Shown: piece after piece, positions 7,887 to 15,875 of the stretch | How the letters are laid out: each line of letters begins with the position of its first letter | How positions within the stretch are numbered: the first letter of the stretch is position 1 | Translations under genes and position numbers: made by a program | The notes under the pieces: model-generated | The model's database searches: none | What the model saw: only the letters and a program-made list of their open reading frames with translations | What the model was told of the DNA's origin: nothing | From: Cyanobacteria bacterium SZAS LIN-3 | Lineage (GTDB): Bacteria > Cyanobacteriota > Vampirovibrionia > Obscuribacterales > Obscuribacteraceae | Direction: 5' to 3' | Length of the DNA stretch: 64,000 bases | NCBI GenBank assembly: GCA_018266215.1 | Contig: JAFEAV010000006.1 | Span: 1-64,000, forward strand

Positions 7887-8726
7887 ATGTTTCGTTGGCG
7901 CTCATTGGCCGCAATTGCTTGCGTGGCCGTCGTTACTTGTGTTTCCGGTTGTTCCATGGGGAGTTCTCACAAGGAACACTATGTCTCCGGAGCAATCCAG
8001 GGTGAAGCCCAGAAGATCAATTTAGAAGAAGTGCACAAGGCCTTCTTTGAAACCAAGGGAGCCGACTTTAACGCTCAGATGGCGGCCTTTGAGAAGAGAG
8101 TCAACGAAATCTATGAGGGCGAGGGAGTCGTCGCCCTGGACGCAACCCGGGAGAATAATCGCCTGGTCGTCACCGGCTTCATCTCGAAGAGCAACAAACC
8201 CGGATTCCAGCCCGGGGACGAAAAACTCTTTACAATAGAACAAACCGGCGACGTGGTGAACAACGATATGCCTTACAGGGTGGCCGGTTACGACGGTCGG
8301 CCCTACTACGAAGGCCACAGAAGCATCCTGGACAGCCCGCTTGTCCAGATGATGGTGCTCTCTCATATGATGGGCGGCTTCGGTGGTCGCTATTACACCC
8401 CCTACTCCAGCTACGGCGGACTGATGGGCTACCGCAATACCTGGCGCGCCACGCCTCAGTACAGCAGCCAGAAAGCCAGCAACACAAACTTCTTCTCGCG
8501 CTTCAGTAAAAAATCCGACGGCGGCCTGCAGAGTGCCACTAAGTTTGGTGGCGGCTCCTTTTCCGGTGGTGAGGCCACGGCCAGGAGATCCTGGGGTGGC
8601 TTCGGCTCCAGCTCCAGCACCTCCACTTCCAGCTCCGGCTGGGGCGGCAGGAGATCCCCCGGCATAGGCACATTCAGCGGCTTCGGCGGCGGCAGACGCG
8701 GCTGGGGCGGCCGTAGAGGTCGCTGA
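7887..8726 (+). CDS. Lipoprotein with Gly/Ser/Arg-rich C-terminal tail, unknown function
   Basis: 279 residues. A signal peptide ends in a lipobox, VSGC, with lipidated C22. Residues ~25-165 are a soluble domain not recognised, in which FNAQMAAFEKRVNEIYEGEG suggests helices. From ~165 the sequence is low complexity: a Met/Gly/Tyr patch (MMGGFGGRYYTPYSSYGG), then Ser/Gly runs and a tail of repeated GGRR/GRRG motifs. A strong GGAGGG site precedes the ATG. Its stop overlaps the start of the next gene by one base (TGATG), so the two are probably co-translated. The basic RGG-like tail on an exported lipoprotein is odd; it may bind acidic polymers. This is inference. Confidence 0.8.
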   Translation: MFRWRSLAAIACVAVVTCVSGCSMGSSHKEHYVSGAIQGEAQKINLEEVHKAFFETKGADFNAQMAAFEKRVNEIYEGEGVVALDATRENNRLVVTGFISKSNKPGFQPGDEKLFTIEQTGDVVNNDMPYRVAGYDGRPYYEGHRSILDSPLVQMMVLSHMMGGFGGRYYTPYSSYGGLMGYRNTWRATPQYSSQKASNTNFFSRFSKKSDGGLQSATKFGGGSFSGGEATARRSWGGFGSSSSTSTSSSGWGGRRSPGIGTFSGFGGGRRGWGGRRGR

Positions 8727-9700
8727 TGTATCAGCTGACCGTAACCGATCAACAGAAGCAGCATCTGGTGGTTCTATCGCTGCCCGATGATGTATCCTCC
8801 CGACCGGCGGCCGACGTCGTCTTCGACGTGCTGGCCGCCGACGCGGCAGCTCTGGTGGCACAGGGCATACTGTCCGAAGGTCAAATAGAAGAATTCGACA
8901 TCTTCAAAGACGCCATCTTCGACAGTGACAAAGACGGCCTGTTCATCAGAGAGAGCGTCAATTTTAAAGCCAACGGCCAGGACCTCGATCCCGACGGCCC
9001 TTTTGCCAGAGCGTTCAAAGAATCCCAGCGCGACGGCATCAAATATATGCGCGGCGAACTGACTGTCCTGGGCATAGGTCCGCTGAAAGCGCCTGCAGGG
9101 CAATCCGCACAGGCTCAAGCGGCGAGCACGCAATCCCCAGGACAGGCAGAACCCGGCTCCGAGATTCGAGACCTGAGCCGCGTTATGTTTCTGCATCAGA
9201 TAGCCATTGGTTACGCCATCGACGTGACCAAGGAATTCCCCGAACTGGCCGAGTGCATCGCCTGGGCCGAAGCCAATGAGCTGATTGAAATAGACGTCAA
9301 AAAAGTAGCCTATAAACTGACAGCCAAGGGCAAGCGCATCCACGACTCCTACATAGAAGAAGCGCAGGATTTGATCAAGCGCTTCGACATCTACGGCAAT
9401 GTGGACATCGACAACTCCGGCATTTATTTCGATACCGGTCTGGGCAGGGATCTGCGCGTGCCGGCCTTTGAAATGGAAGGCGTGGATCCATTTCGCGCCC
9501 GTTTTTTGCTGGGCATCAATGACGGCGAATGGGACAATCTCAGCAACTGGCCCGAAGTCTTCAATCAAGAGTCCTGGTACCGACAGGTCTTTGCCCCGGT
9601 CGAACAGGCCCCCAGCCTGGAAGAAATAGGCGAAGGAAAAATGAGCGAAATAATGACCAGGGCCAAGGCAATTTTGCGCCAGGAACAGCAGAATCGCTGA
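8726..9700 (+). CDS. Conserved-looking cytoplasmic protein, unknown function
   Basis: 324 residues, not recognised. There is no signal peptide or membrane helix. Residues ~1-115 are acidic and mixed alpha/beta. An Ala/Gln/Pro linker at ~120-145 separates a second domain. Within that, VKKVAYKLTAKGKRIHDSYI (~192-211) resembles the wing-and-helix LTxxGxxxh pattern of winged-helix proteins, but the rest does not support a named family. The C-terminal part is Trp/Asp-rich (NDGEWDNLSNWPEVF). Its ATG overlaps the stop of the upstream lipoprotein gene, so the two products may act together. The frame is preferred over the antisense one because of the coupled start and the normal composition. Confidence 0.7.
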   Translation: MYQLTVTDQQKQHLVVLSLPDDVSSRPAADVVFDVLAADAAALVAQGILSEGQIEEFDIFKDAIFDSDKDGLFIRESVNFKANGQDLDPDGPFARAFKESQRDGIKYMRGELTVLGIGPLKAPAGQSAQAQAASTQSPGQAEPGSEIRDLSRVMFLHQIAIGYAIDVTKEFPELAECIAWAEANELIEIDVKKVAYKLTAKGKRIHDSYIEEAQDLIKRFDIYGNVDIDNSGIYFDTGLGRDLRVPAFEMEGVDPFRARFLLGINDGEWDNLSNWPEVFNQESWYRQVFAPVEQAPSLEEIGEGKMSEIMTRAKAILRQEQQNR

Positions 9701-9782
9701 TGTCAAAGTAATGTCACACAGGTTTGTTAGTTTTGTTGCAGGGTAAATCCCGGGGACATAACCAGCAAGCACAGAGGGTGAC

Positions 9783-10454
9783 ATGAGCGCAAACGTCGAA
9801 CGAGTTGAACACGCAATCACAGAAACCTTGAACGGGATGCAGCTTCGCGGAGCCAATCCGCTGCAAGAGGAACTGAACAGGTTGCGACAGTGCGATCCAC
9901 AACACTGGCGCGACAACCTCAAGCTATTCGCCGAAAAAACCAAAAATTATCCCGGTTTCCCCCAGATATGCATCGCCGGAGACGAACTCCAGCCGGAAGC
10001 GCTGAGAGGCCGCCAGATGCCGCCGGATCAGGCTCGTTATGTTCCGGATCAAGCTCGCTATACTCCGGATCAAGCCCAGTATATTCCCGACCAGCGCATG
10101 GCACCAACAGCGGTGCAATACTATCAACAGGATCGTGACTACAGAGGCCGCGACTACAGGGATCGTGACTACAGAGATCGCGATTACAGAGATCGCGATT
10201 ACAGAGAACACCGGCGTCAACCGGATCTGGGCGACCGTATTCTAGGCGGTATGGTGGAGGGCTTCTCCGAAGGAGTAGGCGCAGGCCTGGCCAACAGACT
10301 TCTCGGCGGCCGCGGCTTCAATCCAGGTTTTCACGGCGGCTACCCCGGCCACAATTACAGACAGATGGAACAGCAGCGTGAATGGATGCGCTACCAGAGA
10401 CAACTGGAATACGAGCGCCAGATGCAACGCTACCAGGGCTATCGCCCCTGGTAA
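9783..10454 (+). CDS. Repeat-containing protein rich in Arg/Asp/Tyr, unknown function
   Basis: 223 residues, not recognised. Residues 1-75 are ordinary and helical. Residues ~81-104 are three and a third copies of PDQARYx, and residues ~117-141 are five copies of a D-R-D-Y-R pentapeptide. A Gly-rich amphipathic segment follows (GDRILGGMVEGFSEGVGAGLANRLLGG), which could insert in or associate with a membrane. The tail is Gln/Arg/Tyr/Met-rich. There is no signal peptide. A strong GAGGGTG ribosome site precedes the ATG. It lies 82 bases after the previous gene and may share its transcript. Confidence 0.72.
   Translation: MSANVERVEHAITETLNGMQLRGANPLQEELNRLRQCDPQHWRDNLKLFAEKTKNYPGFPQICIAGDELQPEALRGRQMPPDQARYVPDQARYTPDQAQYIPDQRMAPTAVQYYQQDRDYRGRDYRDRDYRDRDYRDRDYREHRRQPDLGDRILGGMVEGFSEGVGAGLANRLLGGRGFNPGFHGGYPGHNYRQMEQQREWMRYQRQLEYERQMQRYQGYRPW
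10023..10094. repeat. Tandem 21-bp coding repeat (PDQARYx)
   Basis: Three 21-base units start at 10023, 10044 and 10065, followed by a partial fourth (10086-10094). They encode PDQARYV, PDQARYT, PDQAQYI and PDQ. Most differences between units are synonymous, which points to selection on the peptide. Confidence 0.9.
10131..10205. repeat. Tandem 15-bp coding repeat (DRDYR)
   Basis: Five contiguous 15-base units (10131, 10146, 10161, 10176, 10191) follow the consensus GATCGCGATTACAGA and encode a D-R-D-Y-R repeat. The last two units are identical, so the array may vary in copy number by slippage. Confidence 0.92.
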
Positions 10455-10482
10455 AGATAATCGAACACAGGTGAAACAAAGG

Positions 10483-10968
10483 CTACTTGTTCCAGCTGTA
10501 CTGAGTGATCACACCATCTGAATATTCGATGCGCCCACCGGTGGGCTCGTCGCTGGATGTGGTCCAGCTGTTCGTATGATAAGGCGTGCGAGCGGCCAGT
10601 TGTTTCCGGGCCGAGCGGCGGAAACGCTTACGCGCAGCAATTTTGACGGGAGTTGTGTCTTCTACGCTGCGCCTGGACACGACACTGTTCTTGGCCACCT
10701 CGCCGGGATCGACTTTGATTTTCACCGGCGGCGGTGGCATAAAAGGTCGCGCTACAGCCTGCAAAAATTGCGGCAGCGACTGCATCTCTTTCAAACTCCA
10801 GTAACCGGCATAGCCAATGACGCCGATAACGGCAAAGGCGATGGCCGCCTGTCCGCTGTAGCGAACCACCTCACGCAGGAAGTACTGCCCGGCAATGCGC
10901 AGGCCGTCCTTGTCGGTAACGTGTTCGTCAATTTCGTTGGCTAAATTCTCTTGCGAGGGATCCGTCAA
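10483..10968 (-). CDS. Small single-pass membrane protein, unknown function
   Basis: 161 residues, not recognised. Residues 1-35 are acidic and polar. One membrane helix lies at ~38-55 (GQAAIAFAVIGVIGYAGYW). A proline stretch (PPPPVKIKV) follows, then a very basic segment (AARKRFRRSARKQLAAR) and a Ser/Thr/Tyr tail. The start is a TTG at 10968, preceded by AAGGA at 10975-10979; no ATG fits. It is tail to tail with the repeat protein gene. Confidence 0.65.
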   Translation of the reverse strand: MTDPSQENLANEIDEHVTDKDGLRIAGQYFLREVVRYSGQAAIAFAVIGVIGYAGYWSLKEMQSLPQFLQAVARPFMPPPPVKIKVDPGEVAKNSVVSRRSVEDTTPVKIAARKRFRRSARKQLAARTPYHTNSWTTSSDEPTGGRIEYSDGVITQYSWNK

Positions 10969-11090
10969 AGTAATTCCTTAACCACAGGTCATATTGAAGA
11001 CTGCACAAACACCAGGGCTAAAGTTGTCATACTTTAGAGCCCATGTCAATGTTGCTCAATTCAATTTAACCGTGCAGTAAAGGAAAAGAC

Positions 11091-11417
11091 CTATTCCAGG
11101 CCGTCGAGCGGGTCTATAGCAAAGCCGCGGGCGACACCGCCTAGTTGATGCACCTGGCGTATCTCTTGTCGGATACCCTTGTCCGGATTTGTAGACCAGC
11201 GCAAAAGATTTTCGCTTACGGTCTGCTTCTGCCGCGAAACACTATCAATAAGTTGCGCGTCAGCATCTGTTACATCGGGGTTGAGGGCATTGCTGCGCTC
11301 CTCAATCTGCCTCAGCCGATTGCGCGGAACTGCCTGCTCATGGGAGGTAATCTCCTCGCCGGCCAGACAGGACTTAAGCTGGCCCCAGAAGGCCAAAATC
11401 GCCGGTTTTTTATCCAT
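11091..11417 (-). CDS. Small hypothetical protein
   Basis: 108 residues, polar and mostly helical in composition, with no motif recognised and no signal peptide. The ATG at 11417 has only a weak GGGACG ribosome site. It is preferred to the overlapping forward frame (11145-11420) because its composition is that of a soluble protein. It stands alone between a gene on the same strand and the divergent hydrolase at 11610. Confidence 0.5.
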   Translation of the reverse strand: MDKKPAILAFWGQLKSCLAGEEITSHEQAVPRNRLRQIEERSNALNPDVTDADAQLIDSVSRQKQTVSENLLRWSTNPDKGIRQEIRQVHQLGGVARGFAIDPLDGLE

Positions 11418-11520
11418 TAATCGTCCCGCCCTGCTCGCCAGCCAGATTGCGAAAATTCGCCCGTCTAACTAGGCTATCCTATTGAAAGTCAGTCGAGATA
11501 TAAGGCAACCAATACATCTT

Positions 11521-11536
11521 TATAGGGCACCCTATA
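11521..11536. promoter_or_regulatory. Perfect palindrome upstream of alpha/beta hydrolase
   Basis: TATAGGG and CCCTATA form 7-bp perfect arms with a CA centre, in the 192-base divergent gap. A consensus -10 hexamer TATAAT lies downstream at 11591-11596, 13 bases before the ATG at 11610, but no good -35 is visible. The palindrome could be an operator; nothing nearby identifies its binder. Confidence 0.4.
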
Positions 11537-11609
11537 GGCACGAGGCCGAAAAGCCCACAGGCTGCCAAAGCTGACCGCAGGCGCACTAAGTATAATAGCC
11601 AAGGAAATC

Positions 11610-12881
11610 ATGCCCATTGTCTACATTCACGGTGTAAACGTACGCAGCGACGAGTATTGGCCGGCGCTGGAGGCAATGATGCGCCAGTACATCGCCCCGG
11701 TTATCTCCCCGGACCCCGAACGGGTATCCATAAGTCAGTGCTACTGGGGAGACGTCGGCGCCTACTTCCGCTTCCAGGGAGCCTCCATGCCCACAAGTCC
11801 TATCGTCCAGATGGGACGGGCAGTGAAGGGCAAAGTACGGCAGGACATCGGCCAGGTGCGCTCAAGACTGAAGACCCGGCGCGAAAAAATTGCCGCCTAT
11901 CGACCCGGCCAGCTGACCGCACGACTCAGGGCCGATGGGCTGAGCGATCTATCGGCTCGGGTGCTCTCTTCCATCAGTCACTTATCCGGTCACGAACAGA
12001 CCCTGGCCCTGCAGGCAGCCGATCAAGTAGCAACAGAACTGGCCTCCAGTCAAGATCTGCAAGAATGCCGCAGCCTGGAAGACGAAATGTCGCTCTTTCA
12101 AAAACTTGTCCGCAGCCGTTACGCAAAACTTCGTGCCATGCACGGACTGCCCGAGCTGAAAAGCAAACCGGAGTGGATGAACGGTTTAAGCGCCAGGCTG
12201 ATGGAAGGGCTGGAGCGCTATTCCGATGTGCCTGGCTTTATCCTGACCCGGGCCGCCGCCGAGGTGCGCTCGCCTGTAAATACGATGGTGACTGCTTTTA
12301 TAGGTGATGTCTTCACCTATATCCGCGAACGCGGCGACTATAAAAGCCCTGGCCCCATCCCGGCCAGAGCCCTGGAGACCCTGCTCAGGGCCAGCGAAAT
12401 ACAAAAAAGCCAGCTGGCCGAAAGCACCGCCGCCAATCCCGAAAAGGAACCGCTAGTGGTGCTCAGCCACAGCATGGGCGGACAGATAACATATGATCTG
12501 GTCACTCATTTTTTGCCGCGCGATGCAAAATACAAAGACGTGTATATCGACTTCTGGTGCGCCTCCGCTTCCCAGGTGGGATTTTTCGAGGAGCTGAAAC
12601 TCTTCCTGGAGAGTGACGAAAAATATTCAAGCAAGAGCGGCGTGCGCGTCCCCAGACCGGACGAAAAACATCTGGGCTACTGGTGGAATGTATGGGACCA
12701 CAATGACTTCATCAGTTACAGCGTCAAAAATATTTTTGACGGGGTCGAAGACGCCGTATACAACACCGGGATGTTCCTCGCCGATGCCCATGGCGGCTAT
12801 CTTGTGCGCCCAAGCTTCTTCCGTCAGTTCGCCGAAAAACTGCAAAGCGAACTCAAACTCAATCAGAACACGCAAGCTTAG
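11610..12881 (+). CDS. Alpha/beta hydrolase (PGAP1/lipase-like serine esterase)
   Basis: 423 residues. It opens directly with a beta strand and oxyanion motif (PIVYIHGVNVRSDEYWP). A long helical insertion (~70-240) follows, then the nucleophile elbow LSHSMGGQ (S288). A later Trp/Asp/His-rich segment (GYWWNVWDHNDFISY, ~355-370) may hold the acid, and AHGGYLV (~392) the base. There is no signal peptide. The arrangement resembles PGAP1-like or large cytosolic lipase-type hydrolases; the substrate is unknown. An AAGGAA site lies 5 bases before the ATG. The 170-residue insertion before the elbow is larger than in typical esterases. Confidence 0.8.
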   Translation: MPIVYIHGVNVRSDEYWPALEAMMRQYIAPVISPDPERVSISQCYWGDVGAYFRFQGASMPTSPIVQMGRAVKGKVRQDIGQVRSRLKTRREKIAAYRPGQLTARLRADGLSDLSARVLSSISHLSGHEQTLALQAADQVATELASSQDLQECRSLEDEMSLFQKLVRSRYAKLRAMHGLPELKSKPEWMNGLSARLMEGLERYSDVPGFILTRAAAEVRSPVNTMVTAFIGDVFTYIRERGDYKSPGPIPARALETLLRASEIQKSQLAESTAANPEKEPLVVLSHSMGGQITYDLVTHFLPRDAKYKDVYIDFWCASASQVGFFEELKLFLESDEKYSSKSGVRVPRPDEKHLGYWWNVWDHNDFISYSVKNIFDGVEDAVYNTGMFLADAHGGYLVRPSFFRQFAEKLQSELKLNQNTQA

Positions 12882-12889
12882 GGCCGACT

Positions 12890-14221
12890 TTATTCGCCCT
12901 GCAGCTTGTTCTTCTCGATAAATTTGAAATACTCTCGGGTAGCCAGCTTATGACCATCGGGCGTCATGTGCACACTGTAGATGAGGGCCACCTGCTTGGG
13001 CGCATTGATAAATTCATCGGTCAAATCGACATAAGGCACGGCAAGCCTTGTACAGAGTTGTTGCAGATAGCTGGTTTCGAGCGGGTTATCAAAGCCGATT
13101 TCCGGTCTGGCGGGCAAGTGCACAACGGCAAAACGTGCTTGATGAGCACGGCAATCAGTTTCCATAGCAGTAATCAACTTCTCCGCCACGGGCCAGTACT
13201 TTCTAGTATCACCTTCCACGTCACCCTGGGCCTGGGGCAGAGCAATCTTCTCCCTGGGGCTGGCCGCGACTGGCTGTCCGTCGACACGGCCGGTGCTGCC
13301 GCCGCAGGAGGAGTTAACAGCTGAATAGGAGCCGGGAGCAGGAAGCGGTTTCTTGGCCGCGGCGGTAACCGGTGCCGCAGGTTGCACCGGAGCACCCCAG
13401 CCCCAGACTTTGCCGGCCAGCAGATCCTGGTACCACGCCTGGTAGCTTCCCATGAGCACGCCGATCGCTCCCCAGATATGGCTGTACTGGCGCAAAAATG
13501 CCGTCTTGGCGAAGCGTTTGCCGTCCGGGGTACTGTTCCACCAGCGGAAAATTTGCCAGTCTTCGACCAGCTTACCGTCCTTGTCCACGGTGAAGGTCGG
13601 CCGGGCATTGGCAAAGGCAAAGCCACCCTGGATAGGCGCCAGCAGTTTGGTGGCATCAACTGAAATGTTGACCATCACAACGTCCGGATGATAAGCAAAC
13701 ACCTGAGTGTTCAGCTTTTTGTAAAACTGTCCCAGACTGTTGGCGCTGCAGCCAAAATTGATTACTTCAAAATGTTTCTTCGCCGAGCCGTACTTCTCAT
13801 TCAGCTGCTTTTCCAGCAGGGTGCAAAAATTGAGATGTCTGTCTACCTGCAGAGCCTCAACAAATGAATCACCAACCATGGCAATGCGATATGTATCGGC
13901 GGGTTTGGCAAAGGGACGTTCGATATCATTGCGCCCCTGACTGTTGAATTGAATATGACCGTTACCCTCCTTGCGCCAGGTAACGTGCTTGCCCTCCATC
14001 GGGACAAATCCAAGCACGGGGTCGACGCGCAGATACTCCTGCTCGCCTATTCCCGCCAGAGCAAAAAGACATTCCACCAGGGAAACGACCACAACCAGGG
14101 CAATTACCGACTCAAGCAAAAGAGCGGGCCAGTTTTTCCGGGCGGCACTCTTCGGCTCCGGCATCACCGGTGGTGGCGCAGCCTTGGCTTCATGATTAAC
14201 AGGTGTGGCGGTTGCTGACAT
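12890..14221 (-). CDS. AlgX/AlgJ-like SGNH-hydrolase-type membrane-anchored protein
   Basis: 443 residues with one N-terminal membrane helix (~31-58). The rest is predicted periplasmic: AMVGDSFVEALQV (block I, S119), INFGCSANSLGQ (block II/III) and SVHMTPDGHKLA near the C-terminus (D422, H424 as the likely pair). This Ser-Asp-His pattern fits the SGNH/GDSL-like proteins that pair with MBOAT acyltransferases. It starts 9 bases after the MBOAT gene on the same strand, so the two form an operon. It probably takes acetyl groups delivered by the MBOAT and transfers them to an exported polysaccharide; which polymer is unknown. A Pro/Ala/Gly/Ser-rich insert at ~280-325 looks disordered. Confidence 0.8.
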   Translation of the reverse strand: MSATATPVNHEAKAAPPPVMPEPKSAARKNWPALLLESVIALVVVVSLVECLFALAGIGEQEYLRVDPVLGFVPMEGKHVTWRKEGNGHIQFNSQGRNDIERPFAKPADTYRIAMVGDSFVEALQVDRHLNFCTLLEKQLNEKYGSAKKHFEVINFGCSANSLGQFYKKLNTQVFAYHPDVVMVNISVDATKLLAPIQGGFAFANARPTFTVDKDGKLVEDWQIFRWWNSTPDGKRFAKTAFLRQYSHIWGAIGVLMGSYQAWYQDLLAGKVWGWGAPVQPAAPVTAAAKKPLPAPGSYSAVNSSCGGSTGRVDGQPVAASPREKIALPQAQGDVEGDTRKYWPVAEKLITAMETDCRAHQARFAVVHLPARPEIGFDNPLETSYLQQLCTRLAVPYVDLTDEFINAPKQVALIYSVHMTPDGHKLATREYFKFIEKNKLQGE

Positions 14222-14230
14222 AAGCCCTTA

Positions 14231-15715
14231 CTAGAATTGGAAATAAATGAAAGGAGAGGTACTTGTGGGCGCAAACCCCAGGGCCGCGAGAAAGGAGCCG
14301 GCATAAACGGCAATGCGGGTAGGCCAACCGCACAAGCCGGTAAGGGCCTCGCGAATCTCGGCGTAGCGCGCCGAATTTTTCAACACCGGTAAGCGATGAT
14401 GGTTGGTGAGAGCAAAATAGAGCATGTAAGCCACTAAGCCAACAGGCAAGGTGCCGGCCAGAAAGGCCTCCACCAGCGAATCTCCGGTGGAAGGATACAG
14501 ACCGAGCATGCGCCCGTAGACGACCATCGCGTCCTGCATGTCCTTGGAGCGGAATACAACAAGACTGAAATTGACCGAGGCACTGGTCAGGGCAACGCCA
14601 AAAAGCTTGCCCAGAACAGAACCATGAATGCGCTGCAGCAATGGTTTGTCGCGGGCGAAAGCGTCGTACTCCTGATTTACCGCCAGCCCCGCTCCGTGCA
14701 TCGCGCCCCAGATCACATAGTGCCAGGCGGCACCGTGCCAGAGCCCGCCGAGAGTCATAGTGATAAAGAGATTGATGTGGCGACGCAAACGGCTGACCCG
14801 GTTGCCGCCCAGAGGTATGTAGAGATAGTCTCTCAGCCAGGAACCGAGCGATATGTGCCAGCGGCGCCAGTAAGCACCAAGGCTGGTGGAAAAGTAAGGA
14901 AGATCAAAATTGTCCGGTAGTTTGAAGCCCAGGAGCATGGCCGAACCGCGGCCCATGTCCGTATAACCGCTAAAATCAAGATAGACCAGCAGGGTAAAGC
15001 CAATCGATGCCAGCCAGGCGTCGGCGGTGCCCATATTGTGGACGTGGGCATAACCAGCGGTCACCAGGGGCGCGAGATTATCACTGAGCGCGACTTTCTT
15101 AAACAAGCCCTGCAAAATCAGCGTCAGGCCGTTGTGAACCATATTGGCGTTCAGGGGCCTGGGGTCCGTCAACTGATGTTCAAAATCCTGGAACCGTTTG
15201 ATCGGTCCGGCAATTTGCGAAGGAAAAAAGGAAGCGAAGAGGGCGAAATCAACGGGGCTCTTGATTGGCTTATCGCCCCGATAGATATCGACCAGATAGT
15301 GAATGAACTCAAAAACGAAGAATGAAATGCCCAGCGGCAAAATAACATTCATCATGACGATATCATCGGCATGGACAGGCAATTTGAACCATGGCTCGAT
15401 CTGTGCCAGGGTGCTCTTGAGGGAGTCCAGCAAAAAGTTAGTGTACTTAAAATAAGCGAGGGCACCGATATTTGCCACCAGGCCAAAGGTCAGAATTGAC
15501 TTGACCCGAGCCCGATTGGCGTCCATTATCAGACCGAGGGCATAGTTAAAAGCGGTCAGCAAGAAAAGCAGCAAACCGTACGTCGGTATCCACGACATAT
15601 AAAAAACATAGCTCGCGACGAGCAGCAAAGCACGACGCCAGGCCTGCGGAGCGAGCCAGTACAGCGCAAAGACGACCGGGAAGAAGATCAAATAGGACAA
15701 GCTGGTAAAGAGCAT
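14231..15715 (-). CDS. MBOAT O-acyltransferase (AlgI/DltB-like)
   Basis: 494 residues of a polytopic membrane protein with the full AlgI signature: FTSLSYLIFFPVVFALYW at the N-terminus, FFPSQIAGPIKR (~163-174), YWRRWHISLGSWLRDYLYIP (~282-301), and GLWHGAAWHYVIWGAMHG (~324-341) with the invariant His residues H327 and H340. It should move an acyl (acetyl) group across the inner membrane to its periplasmic partner, the SGNH protein encoded just downstream. Length and motif spacing are normal for the family. No alginate or cellulose synthesis genes are in the window, so the acceptor is unknown. Confidence 0.93.
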   Translation of the reverse strand: MLFTSLSYLIFFPVVFALYWLAPQAWRRALLLVASYVFYMSWIPTYGLLLFLLTAFNYALGLIMDANRARVKSILTFGLVANIGALAYFKYTNFLLDSLKSTLAQIEPWFKLPVHADDIVMMNVILPLGISFFVFEFIHYLVDIYRGDKPIKSPVDFALFASFFPSQIAGPIKRFQDFEHQLTDPRPLNANMVHNGLTLILQGLFKKVALSDNLAPLVTAGYAHVHNMGTADAWLASIGFTLLVYLDFSGYTDMGRGSAMLLGFKLPDNFDLPYFSTSLGAYWRRWHISLGSWLRDYLYIPLGGNRVSRLRRHINLFITMTLGGLWHGAAWHYVIWGAMHGAGLAVNQEYDAFARDKPLLQRIHGSVLGKLFGVALTSASVNFSLVVFRSKDMQDAMVVYGRMLGLYPSTGDSLVEAFLAGTLPVGLVAYMLYFALTNHHRLPVLKNSARYAEIREALTGLCGWPTRIAVYAGSFLAALGFAPTSTSPFIYFQF

Positions 15716-15875
15716 GAGACCGCGCTTATTTGTGGGTATTCGACCATCCTGACAAGCTTACCATTTGACCTTCAACCATCCATTTAACATTTCTCACCAT
15801 GACAACATTCGACCGCCGCAGATCCCTGTAACCCTGTTAGAATGGACCTTTCTAAGAAGTTAGGATATTGGTCAA

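Noticed and set aside
8774..9943. 389-codon reverse open frame across the genes at 8726 and 9783
   Set aside because: It runs antisense across two genes, has no ribosome site, and its composition is that of a codon shadow. The forward genes have coupled starts and good ribosome sites.
11145..11420. Forward 91-codon frame opposite the small gene at 11091
   Set aside because: No ribosome site; Cys/Ile/Leu-rich composition without a membrane pattern. The reverse frame has an ordinary soluble composition.
15738..15814. Short ATTCGACC direct repeats before the DUF4388 gene
   Set aside because: Two 8-base copies in a 160-base gap can arise by chance; no further copies or symmetry were seen.
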